DNA of 8,166 bases from Candidatus Muproteobacteria bacterium RIFCSPHIGHO2_01_FULL_65_16 (GTDB lineage Bacteria; Pseudomonadota; Gammaproteobacteria; Acidiferrobacterales; Sulfurifustaceae). The position numbers and the translations under genes are program-made. The stretch's first letter is position 1. Each line of letters starts with the position of its first letter. Shown here piece after piece: positions 1 through 5,622 of the stretch. The stretch spans positions 7,170-15,335 of the forward strand of contig MFSY01000057.1 of assembly GCA_001785175.1 (NCBI GenBank), written 5' to 3'. The notes beneath the pieces are model-generated. The model was not told the origin of the DNA. It made no database searches and saw only the letters and a program-made list of their open reading frames with translations.

Positions 1-8
1 CCAGCGGT

Positions 9-14
9 TATAAT
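9..14 (+). promoter_or_regulatory. Candidate -10 box upstream of the kinase operon
   Basis: A perfect TATAAT lies about 87 bases before the kinase start codon. Any -35 element would fall outside the window, so only half the promoter can be assessed. If used, transcription would start near base 21 and the leader would begin with the hairpin at 27-54. The stretch is AT-rich in an otherwise GC-rich sequence, which fits a promoter but also a repeat border. Confidence 0.35.
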
Positions 15-26
15 TAGCATTAGCAG

Positions 27-54
27 GTTGCTGAAAAACTCGTTTTTCGGCAAC
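27..54. repeat. Inverted repeat (hairpin) in the kinase leader
   Basis: The arms GTTGCTGAAAAAC (27-39) and GTTTTTCGGCAAC (42-54) are reverse complements except for one position, which is a G-T wobble, and are separated by TC. No run of T follows on either strand, so a standard intrinsic terminator is not indicated. It could be a dispersed repeat, a leftover insertion-sequence end, or a leader structure affecting the kinase mRNA. From memory, motifs like 'ttgctgaaaaactc' are dispersed in proteobacterial genomes; I could not check this. Confidence 0.7.
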
Positions 55-100
55 CGCCGGCAACAACGCAATCCGCGCCGAGCCCCGAGATGGTTTTGAA

Positions 101-1054
101 ATGGCCGTAAAAATCGAACACGCCCTGCCCGTCGGCTACCTGCTGCTGCATTACCGCATCGCCAAGACCATCGGCAGCGGCGGCTTCAGCATCGTGTATC
201 TGGCCTATGACATCAAAAACGGCCGGCCGGTCGTCATCAAGGAATACCTGCCGAGCAACCAGGCCACGCGGCTCGAGGACGAGACCGTCGAGAGCCTGTC
301 GGAGGGAAGCGCCACCTTCCACCAGGGGATGAAACGCTTCTTCGACGAGGCCGCGGCGCTGGCCCGGATCGTCCACCCCAACATCGTGCGCGTCCTCGAT
401 TTCTTCCGCGAGAACAACACCGTTTATCTCGTGATGGAGCATCACAGGGGCAAGGACCTGCGCTGGTACATCAAGCGCCGCGCGCGCGGCCTGAGCGAGA
501 AATTCATCCGCACCGTGTTCCCACCGCTGCTGCACGGTCTGCGCGAGCTGCACAACAACAATCTGCTGCACCTGGACATCAAACCGGCGAACATTTTTCT
601 GCGCCAGGGCGGCAATCCGCTCCTGCTCGACTTCGGCGCCGCGCGCGAGTCCTTCGTCGCCGGCAGGGCGTCCGGACCGCACACCATGACCCTCGGCTTC
701 GCGCCCATCGAGCAGCACCGCCGGGGATACCTCGGCCCGTGGACCGATCTCTACGCCATCGGCGCTACCATGTGGGCGTGCATGAGCGGCGAGGCCCCGC
801 CGCCGGCGACCGAGCGCGCCGAGGAGGACACCTACAAGCCGGCGGTGCGCGCCTTCGCGCGGCGCTATTCACCCCAGCTGCTGGAGGCGGTGGACTGGTG
901 CCTGCATATGAACCAGCTCGAACGGCCGCAGAAGGTGGATGACCTGCTCGATTTCATGAACCAGCCGCGCCCCGAGGTCGAGGACGAGGAACCCCGGGGG
1001 TATCTGGCGCGCCTCGGCCTCAGGCTCCCCTGGGGCGGGAAGAAATCGGCGTGA
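101..1054 (+). CDS. Serine/threonine protein kinase (Hanks type, cytoplasmic)
   Basis: A 317-residue eukaryotic-like protein kinase that would transfer phosphate from ATP to Ser/Thr of unknown protein targets. The glycine-rich loop is at residues 25-33, the ATP-binding lysine is K47 (VIKEY), the likely helix C glutamate is E83, the catalytic loop HLDIKPAN is at 157-164 (D159, K161, N164), the DFG is at 177-179, the activation-segment end GFAPIEQ at 199-205 and the domain F aspartate D216 in TDLYAIG. All catalytic residues are present, so it should be active. The catalytic loop reads HLD instead of HRD, making it a non-RD kinase. The domain fills almost the whole protein; no membrane segment or sensor domain is seen, only a short basic tail after about residue 290. 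Its last codons overlap the phosphatase start by four bases. The start fits the N-terminus, but ribosome binding is weak (GAGATGG, 85-93 region). Confidence 0.93.
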   Translation: MAVKIEHALPVGYLLLHYRIAKTIGSGGFSIVYLAYDIKNGRPVVIKEYLPSNQATRLEDETVESLSEGSATFHQGMKRFFDEAAALARIVHPNIVRVLDFFRENNTVYLVMEHHRGKDLRWYIKRRARGLSEKFIRTVFPPLLHGLRELHNNNLLHLDIKPANIFLRQGGNPLLLDFGAARESFVAGRASGPHTMTLGFAPIEQHRRGYLGPWTDLYAIGATMWACMSGEAPPPATERAEEDTYKPAVRAFARRYSPQLLEAVDWCLHMNQLERPQKVDDLLDFMNQPRPEVEDEEPRGYLARLGLRLPWGGKKSA

Positions 1055-1986
1055 AATACCAGGTGGCGCAATACAGCCTGCGCGGCGGCAGGCCGGCCAA
1101 CGAGGACCGCGTCGGCGTGGCCGAGCGCGACAACGCCGCGCTGATGATCCTCGCCGACGGCCTCGGCGGCCACAGCGGCGGCGCGCTCGCGGCCGAGGCC
1201 CTGGTGCAGACCCTGCTGCACGCATTTCAGAGCGTGCGCCAGACCGTCATCACCAACCCGTCGGCGTTTCTCGCCCTGGGAATCGTGCAGGCGCACAAGG
1301 CGATCGTCCGGCTCGGCCGGAGCCACAATCCGCCGCTCGAACCGCGCACCACCTGCGTCGCCTGCCTGGTGCAGAACGGCTACGCCTACTGGGCGCACGT
1401 CGGCGACAGCCGGCTGTATCACTTCCGCAACGGCCGCGTCATCGAGCGCACCCAGGACCACAGCGCGATCGAGCAGTTGCGGCACGACGGGGTGATCAGC
1501 GAGGAGGAGATGGCCGAGCATCCGCAGAAGGGCCGGCTGCTGAAATGCGTCGGCGGCCCGCACGAGCCCTCGATCAGTCTCGGCCGGGAAACCTTGCTGA
1601 ACCGCGGCGACGTGCTGCTGCTGTGCTCGGACGGCCTGTGGGAGGCGCTGCCGCCGGAGGAGCTGGGCCGTTACCTGAGGCGCGATTCGCTCGAAGAAGA
1701 CATCGAGGAGATGCTACACGCGGCGGAAACCAGGATGGGCCGGGGTTGCGACAACGTCAGCGCCGTCGGCCTGCGCTGGGAGGACCAGGTCAGCGCGAGC
1801 CCGCCGCTGCAGGGCGACGCCCCGGCGCAGGTGGACCAGCAGACGCTCCGCGAAGGGGCGGCGCGCGGCACGGTGCTGAAACAGCGTGGAAAAAAGAAAC
1901 CGCGCGCGGACAAAGAGCGCCACGAGACCCTCGACAGCGGCATCAAGGAACTGGAAGAATACCTGAAACGCTTCGAACCGAAATAA
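1051..1986 (+). CDS. PP2C-family serine/threonine protein phosphatase
   Basis: A 311-residue metal-dependent (Mn/Mg) phosphatase that probably reverses the action of the adjacent kinase. The metal-binding and catalytic motifs are all visible: NEDR at 17-20, DGLGGHSGG from D36, VGDSR at 117-121 (D119), TQDHS at 134-138, SDGLWE at 193-198 (D194) and CDNVSAV at 233-239 (D234). The catalytic domain ends near residue 243. A charged, lysine-rich tail of about 65 residues follows and ends in a short predicted helix (ELEEYLKRF); its role is unknown. The start is GTG at 1051, overlapping the kinase stop as GTGA, with GGGAAG about 8 bases upstream, which suggests translational coupling and fixed stoichiometry. 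No membrane segment is seen, so it should be cytosolic. Confidence 0.93.
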   Translation: MKYQVAQYSLRGGRPANEDRVGVAERDNAALMILADGLGGHSGGALAAEALVQTLLHAFQSVRQTVITNPSAFLALGIVQAHKAIVRLGRSHNPPLEPRTTCVACLVQNGYAYWAHVGDSRLYHFRNGRVIERTQDHSAIEQLRHDGVISEEEMAEHPQKGRLLKCVGGPHEPSISLGRETLLNRGDVLLLCSDGLWEALPPEELGRYLRRDSLEEDIEEMLHAAETRMGRGCDNVSAVGLRWEDQVSASPPLQGDAPAQVDQQTLREGAARGTVLKQRGKKKPRADKERHETLDSGIKELEEYLKRFEPK

Positions 1987-2014
1987 ACCCCATAACCTGC
2001 ACCCTGATTTCGCC

Positions 2015-2746
2015 ATGAAGAACTCCATACGACCGAGCGGACGCGCCCCGGACCAGTTGCGCGACATCCGCCTTACGCGCAACTACACCAAGCACGCCGA
2101 GGGCTCGGTGCTGGTCGAGTTCGGCGACACGCGCGTCATCTGCAACGTCAGCGTCGAGGACAAGGTGCCGCCGTTCCTCAAGGGCAAGAACCAGGGTTGG
2201 GTGACGGCGGAATACGGGATGCTGCCGCGCTCGACCAATCAGCGGATGCAGCGCGAGGCGGCGCGCGGCCGGCAGGAGGGCCGCACCCAGGAGATCCAGC
2301 GCCTCATCGGCCGCTCGCTGCGCACGGCGGTGGACCTGCGGCTGCTCGGCGAGCGCACATTCACCGTGGACTGCGACGTGATCCAGGCCGACGGCGGCAC
2401 GCGCACCGCCTCGATCACCGGCGGCTGCGTCGCCCTGGTGGACGCCATCCGCCGCCTGCAAAAGCAGGGGCCGCTCGGGCAAGACCCGCTGCGCCATCTG
2501 ATCGCGTCGGTGTCCACCGGCGTCTACCGCGGCGCGCCCATTCTCGACCTCGACTACGCGGAAGACTCCAACGCCGAAACCGACATGAACTTCGTGATGA
2601 ACGAGGAGGGCCGCTTCATCGAGATCCAGGGCACAGCCGAGGGCAAGACCTTCGACCGGGAAGAGATGCTGGCCATGACCGACCTCGCCGAGGCCGGCAT
2701 CAAACAACTCATCGCGCGCCAGAAACAGGCGCTCGAAATGAAATGA
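2015..2746 (+). CDS. rph: Ribonuclease PH
   Basis: A 243-residue phosphorolytic 3'-5' exoribonuclease that trims tRNA 3' ends using phosphate, releasing nucleoside diphosphates; family members form hexameric rings. The sequence follows E. coli RNase PH, as I remember it, almost throughout: [20 protein letters not shown] near 20-39, [13 protein letters not shown] at 62-74, [12 protein letters not shown] at 89-100 (phosphate-site R90), the [12 protein letters not shown] block from A125 (R130) and [13 protein letters not shown] at 180-192 with metal-binding D184 and D190. It is four residues longer at the N-terminus than E. coli (MKNS before IRPSGR). It follows the phosphatase gene by 28 bases with no terminator, so co-transcription is likely. 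No clear Shine-Dalgarno sequence precedes the ATG. Confidence 0.97.
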   Translation: MKNSIRPSGRAPDQLRDIRLTRNYTKHAEGSVLVEFGDTRVICNVSVEDKVPPFLKGKNQGWVTAEYGMLPRSTNQRMQREAARGRQEGRTQEIQRLIGRSLRTAVDLRLLGERTFTVDCDVIQADGGTRTASITGGCVALVDAIRRLQKQGPLGQDPLRHLIASVSTGVYRGAPILDLDYAEDSNAETDMNFVMNEEGRFIEIQGTAEGKTFDREEMLAMTDLAEAGIKQLIARQKQALEMK

Positions 2747-2752
2747 AGAATG

Positions 2753-2844
2753 GACAGGATTAACAGGATTTCGCAGGATTTACAGGATTAAATTCAAATT
2801 TTTATAAAAATCCTGTAACCCTGAATAATCCTGTTAATCCTGTC
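2753..2844. repeat. Long inverted repeat of 'acaggatt' units between rph and rdgB
   Basis: Four copies of (a/g)caggatt at 2754, 2763, 2773 and 2782 form the left arm, and the complementary units lie at 2809-2844. The outer 18 bases (2753-2770) match 2827-2844 perfectly, and the inner 10 bases (2780-2789) match 2809-2818 perfectly, with a short mismatched stretch between. The loop, 2790-2808, is AT-rich. In RNA this would be a long hairpin ending 16 bases before the rdgB start. It resembles a dispersed intergenic repeat I remember from environmental bacterial genomes. A role in attenuating or separating rdgB expression is possible but not shown. Confidence 0.85.
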
Positions 2845-2860
2845 TATTCTGATTTTTGCC

Positions 2861-3490
2861 ATGACCGAACGCATCGTCCTCGCCAGCTCCAACCCCGGCA
2901 AGGTGCGCGAGATCGGCCAGATGCTCGCCGGGCTGCATCTCGCCGTCGTGCCGCAGTCCGACTTCGGTGTCCAGGAGGCGGCCGAGACCGGCCTGACCTT
3001 CGTCGAGAACGCGATCATCAAGGCGCGCAACGCCGCGCAGCACGCCGGCCTGCCCGCGATCGCCGACGACTCCGGCATCGAGGTGGACGCGCTGAACGGC
3101 GCCCCGGGGATCTACTCCGCGCGCTACGCCGGCGAGGGCGCGAGCGACGAGGAGAACCTGCGCCGGCTGCTCGCGGATCTCGTCGCCGTGCCCGCGGAAA
3201 AACGCACGGCGCGCTTTCAGTGCCTGATGGTTTATATGCGCCACGCGCTCGACCCCACGCCCGTCATCTGCCAGGGCACGTGGGAGGGGCGCATACTGTT
3301 CGAACCGGTCGGGGCCAACGGCTTCGGTTACGATCCGGTGTTTTTCGTGCCGACGCACGACTGCTCGTCGGCGCAACTGCCGCCGGAGGTCAAAAACCGG
3401 TTGAGCCACCGGGGCCAGGCGCTGCGGCTGCTGGTCGCCGCCCTCGATCGCATGTATCCGGCGGCGCCCGGGCGGGCAAGGAAAGGTTAA
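2861..3490 (+). CDS. rdgB: XTP/dITP pyrophosphatase (RdgB/HAM1 family)
   Basis: A 209-residue nucleotide-pool sanitising enzyme that hydrolyses dITP, ITP and XTP to monophosphates and pyrophosphate, keeping deaminated purines out of DNA and RNA. Diagnostic motifs: SSNPGK at 9-14, ETGLTFVENA at 42-51 (E42), ADDSG at 68-72 with catalytic D70, GAPGIYSARY at 80-89, FGYDP at 155-159 and SHRGQA at 182-187. Similarity to E. coli RdgB runs through nearly the whole chain; a short basic tail of about ten residues (PGRARKG) is extra. It lies 114 bases after rph, with the 'acaggatt' hairpin between. The rph-rdgB pairing is common in proteobacteria; the hemW gene I would often expect next is absent and a repeat element follows. 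No Shine-Dalgarno sequence is visible. Confidence 0.96.
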   Translation: MTERIVLASSNPGKVREIGQMLAGLHLAVVPQSDFGVQEAAETGLTFVENAIIKARNAAQHAGLPAIADDSGIEVDALNGAPGIYSARYAGEGASDEENLRRLLADLVAVPAEKRTARFQCLMVYMRHALDPTPVICQGTWEGRILFEPVGANGFGYDPVFFVPTHDCSSAQLPPEVKNRLSHRGQALRLLVAALDRMYPAAPGRARKG

Positions 3491-3645
3491 GGGTGTCTCT
3501 AAAAATCCCGTTTTACCGACCGAACATCGAGTTCACCGCGGAGACGCAGAGGCGCGGAGCGATTGAAACAGAAACGGGTTTTTCTCTGCGTGCTCCGCGT
3601 TCTCTGCGGTGAAAATAGTGCCTTCAGCGATTTTTCGAGGTTCCC
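3491..3645. mobile_element. MITE-like 155-base repeat element between convergent genes
   Basis: Outer imperfect inverted ends, GGGTGTCTCTAAAAATC (3491-3507) and the complement of 3629-3645, agree at 13 of 17 positions. Inside, a second inverted repeat of cgcggag/cgcagag units pairs 3532-3559 with about 3584-3613. No protein is encoded. The element is flanked by GTTA on both sides (3486-3489 and 3646-3649), resembling a short target duplication, and both flanking stop codons lie in or beside those copies. The nested palindromes could also terminate transcription of rdgB and of the facing operon. Mobility is inferred; only the repeat structure is seen. Confidence 0.55.
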
Positions 3646-3646
3646 G

Positions 3647-4099
3647 TTAGCCTGGCGCGACGGCGTCCTTCTTGGCCGCGGCGGCGAAGCGCCGGTCCCA
3701 GTGCTTGAAGCGCCGGCGGCAGTAGTCCCACAGCGCCTCGTAGTCGGGGAAGAACAGATCGAAGTCATCGGCCCCGGCCGGCCCCTCGAACTCGCAGTCC
3801 GCGATCGAGTGCTCGCGGCAGACCTGCGGCCGGGTTTCATAAATGCCGCAGCGGCCGCCCGGCAGCAGGTGCCGGCAGCGGGTGTTCACCAGCAGGAACC
3901 AGCCGTCCGAATCCTTGTACACCTGGGTGTTGTGGTGCGCGATCTGCCACAGCAGCAGATCGAAGTCCTCCATCGAGCGCGGACCGTCAATCTGGTGGGT
4001 GAAGTAGGTGCAGCAGGTCGCGCCGCGGCAAAAACCGCACTTGTTCTCCGCCGTGATGGGGATGCCGTTGAAGGAGTGCGGCTCGATCGTCTTGGTCAT
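3647..4099 (-). CDS. CxxC/CC cysteine-cluster protein, YkgJ-type (Zn or Fe binding)
   Basis: A 150-residue protein of the YkgJ / CxxCxxCC family, thought to bind zinc or an iron-sulfur cluster; no biochemical role is established. The signature is KCGFCRGATCC (C21, C24, C29, C30), followed by C75, GRCGIYETRP with C84, QVCRE with C94, and C102. These nine or so conserved-type cysteines and the 'G.C.IY..RP..CR' pattern support the assignment. The reading frame is open for 62 codons further upstream, but that extension is Arg/Ala-rich shadow of the cupin gene. The start used here gives MTKTIEPHSF, overlaps the cupin stop as ATGA and has a weak GGGAC upstream. It is second in a two-gene leftward operon. 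No signal peptide or membrane segment is seen. Confidence 0.85.
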   Translation of the reverse strand: MTKTIEPHSFNGIPITAENKCGFCRGATCCTYFTHQIDGPRSMEDFDLLLWQIAHHNTQVYKDSDGWFLLVNTRCRHLLPGGRCGIYETRPQVCREHSIADCEFEGPAGADDFDLFFPDYEALWDYCRRRFKHWDRRFAAAAKKDAVAPG

Positions 4100-4587
4100 G
4101 ATGTCAGTCCCGCGGGTGTTTCGCCGGGCCGCGCGCGCCGGAACCACTGCTCGTAGGCCGCGGCGCGCGGCTCGCCTTCGCCCGGGGCCCAGGCGGCGAA
4201 GTCCTTGTCCGCGAGCGGGACGTAAGGCCCGGGCTTGACCTCGAACAGCAGCGTGCCCGGCTCGAGCGCCGCCAGCGTGTGCCACGTCCCGCCCGGCACC
4301 TCGATGAGCCGCACCGGACCCGCGGCGGCGAGCTCGTGGCGCGCGGCCACGCGCCCGTGGTCGTCGAAGGCGAGCAGCGCCGCCCGCCCCCTGAGGATCA
4401 GGAACAGCTCCCAGCGGCCGGCGTCGTGGCGATGGGGGCGCACATAGGTTCCGGGCTCGAAGGCGTTGAGCAGCCGCTGCACCTGGTCCGTGAGCGCCGG
4501 GTGCAGGTTGCGGTTCATGCGCCGCCGCCCGGCCGCGCGCGCCGCGCGCGTCAGGTCGTCCAGATCGTCATTGGTGATGGATAACAT
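4096..4587 (-). CDS. Cupin-fold metalloprotein, WbuC type
   Basis: A 163-residue single-domain cupin. The metal site is clear: RPHRH at 50-54 gives H52 and H54, WELF gives E60, and GGTWHTL gives H103. The blocks MNRNLHP (24-30), VQRLLNAFEPGTYVRPHRH (36-54), RWELFLILRGR and the C-terminal LFEVKPGPYVPLADKDFAAWAP match what I remember of the WbuC cupin family, named for a gene in an E. coli O-antigen cluster. The enzymatic activity of that family is not known to me, and no surface polysaccharide genes are nearby, so the original context gives no help. It is the first gene of a leftward operon and its stop overlaps the start of the YkgJ-type gene. A TATAAT box lies about 49 bases upstream; no strong ribosome-binding site is visible. 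Confidence 0.85.
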   Translation of the reverse strand: MLSITNDDLDDLTRAARAAGRRRMNRNLHPALTDQVQRLLNAFEPGTYVRPHRHDAGRWELFLILRGRAALLAFDDHGRVAARHELAAAGPVRLIEVPGGTWHTLAALEPGTLLFEVKPGPYVPLADKDFAAWAPGEGEPRAAAYEQWFRRARPGETPAGLTS

Positions 4588-4635
4588 AAGGGGGCTCTAC
4601 CCGGCCGCCGCGCCGCCGTGCGCCGAAAGGCGCGC

Positions 4636-4641
4636 ATTATA
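4636..4641 (-). promoter_or_regulatory. Candidate -10 box for the cupin operon
   Basis: Read on the minus strand this is a perfect TATAAT in the context GGCTATAATGCGCG, about 49 bases upstream of the cupin start. No convincing -35 box occurs 16-18 bases further upstream. It lies in the 162-base divergent intergenic stretch 4588-4749, so its position and orientation fit the leftward operon. Confidence 0.45.
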
Positions 4642-4711
4642 GCCATGCGCGTCGGGGAACACGAGCCGCGGTCCGGCCCAGGTTGATGCGACCACATTAA
4701 CAATGTTGGAA

Positions 4712-4717
4712 TACAAT
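4712..4717 (+). promoter_or_regulatory. Weak candidate -10 box for the ATPase-metA operon
   Basis: TACAAT matches the -10 consensus at five of six positions and lies 32 bases before the GTG start, inside the AT-rich part of the divergent intergenic region. No acceptable -35 box is found at normal spacing (TTGATG at 4683-4688 is 23 bases away). Offered only because a rightward promoter is expected here. Confidence 0.22.
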
Positions 4718-4738
4718 AAGCGCATGCAAGACAGAACC

Positions 4739-4742
4739 GGAG
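4739..4742 (+). promoter_or_regulatory. Ribosome-binding site deciding the GTG start of the ATPase
   Basis: GGAG sits seven bases before the GTG at 4750. It is one of the few good Shine-Dalgarno matches in the window and supports GTG as start instead of a downstream ATG. Confidence 0.6.
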
Positions 4743-4749
4743 CCGGCAC

Positions 4750-5595
4750 GTGAAACTGAGCGCCAAGGACTTCAAGGCCTGGCCGAACAAGTGCGTCACC
4801 CTCCTCGGCATGTCCGGGACGGGCAAGACACGCCTGGCGATCAAGCTGCGCAAGCGCAACTGGTTCCACTTCTCGGGCGACTACCGCATCGGCACGCGCT
4901 ACCTGGACGAGGCGATCCTGGACAACATCAAGAGCCAGGCGATGCAGGTGCCGTTCCTGCGCGAGCTGCTGCGCTCGGATTCGATATTCATCAATAACAA
5001 CATCACGGTGGATAACCTGAAGCCGGTGTCGAGTTTTCTCGGCAAGCTCGGCGATCCCGAAAAGGGCGGGTTGGGCCTGAAGGAATTCAAGCACCGCCAG
5101 GAGCTGCACCGGCAGGCGGAGATCGCGGCCATGAAGGACGTGCCGGAGTTCATCCGCAAGAGCCGGGAGATCTACGGCTACCGCCACTTCGTCAACGACG
5201 CCGGGGGGTCGCTGTGCGAGCTCGACGACGCCGAGGTGCTGCGCGTGCTCGCCGCGCATACCCTGATCCTGTACATCAAGGCCGCGGACAAGGACGAGCA
5301 GGAGCTGATCCGGCGCGCGGAGGAGGACCCGAAACCGCTCTATTACCGCGAGGCGTTCCTGGACGAGCAGCTCGCCGTCTACCTGACCGACCGCGGGCTC
5401 GCCTACGCGGCGGAGATTGATCCGGACGATTTCGTCCGCTGGATGTTCCCGCGGCTGTTCTACGCGCGTCTGCCGCGCTACCAGGCGATCGCCGATCAGC
5501 ACGGCTACACCGTCACCACCGACGAGCTTTCGCAGGTGAAGGACGAGGCCGGCTTCCTGCGCCTGGTGGAGCGGGTGCTGGAAAAACAATCCTGA
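4750..5595 (+). CDS. Uncharacterised P-loop ATPase (kinase-like)
   Basis: A 281-residue protein with a Walker A motif, GMSGTGKT at 20-27, right after the first predicted strand (VTLL). After it comes WFHFSGDYRIGTRYLDE (38-54), in the place where small-molecule kinases carry their substrate-binding Asp; then a polar SDSIFINNNITVDN stretch (76-89), a charged helical region (111-140), HFVNDAGGSLCELDD (146-160) and a strand LILYIKA (172-178) followed by an arginine-rich segment (LIRRAEEDPKPLYYRE). That order resembles P-loop kinases such as shikimate or gluconate kinases, but this is fold-level inference. I remember close relatives in other Gammaproteobacteria annotated only as 'ATPase'. No membrane segment is seen. 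The metA-type gene follows after 27 bases with no terminator, so the two are probably co-transcribed; a functional link is not shown. Confidence 0.8.
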   Translation: MKLSAKDFKAWPNKCVTLLGMSGTGKTRLAIKLRKRNWFHFSGDYRIGTRYLDEAILDNIKSQAMQVPFLRELLRSDSIFINNNITVDNLKPVSSFLGKLGDPEKGGLGLKEFKHRQELHRQAEIAAMKDVPEFIRKSREIYGYRHFVNDAGGSLCELDDAEVLRVLAAHTLILYIKAADKDEQELIRRAEEDPKPLYYREAFLDEQLAVYLTDRGLAYAAEIDPDDFVRWMFPRLFYARLPRYQAIADQHGYTVTTDELSQVKDEAGFLRLVERVLEKQS

Positions 5596-5622
5596 TTTTT
5601 CTCACCCTCTCCCTAAACTGAC

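Noticed and set aside
865..1563. A 232-codon minus-strand frame across the kinase-phosphatase junction.
   Set aside because: It covers catalytic motifs of two clear genes on the other strand and shows no protein features of its own.
2747..2860. The tandem 'acaggatt' units considered as a CRISPR array.
   Set aside because: Units are 8 bases with 1-2 base gaps and form an inverted repeat; there are no 20-40 base repeats, unique spacers or cas genes.
3563..4156. A 197-codon plus-strand frame starting inside the 3491-3645 element.
   Set aside because: It starts in a palindromic repeat and runs antisense to the cysteine-cluster gene; no motif supports it.
4100..4285. N-terminal extension of the YkgJ-type protein by 62 residues.
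   Set aside because: The extension is Arg/Ala-rich, overlaps the cupin coding sequence in another frame, and the ATG at 4099 gives the usual family start and an ATGA overlap.
4597..5589. A 330-codon open frame on the minus strand opposite the ATPase gene.
   Set aside because: It mirrors the codons of the ATPase in a GC-rich sequence, has no recognisable motif, and the plus-strand gene has a Walker A motif and a ribosome-binding site.
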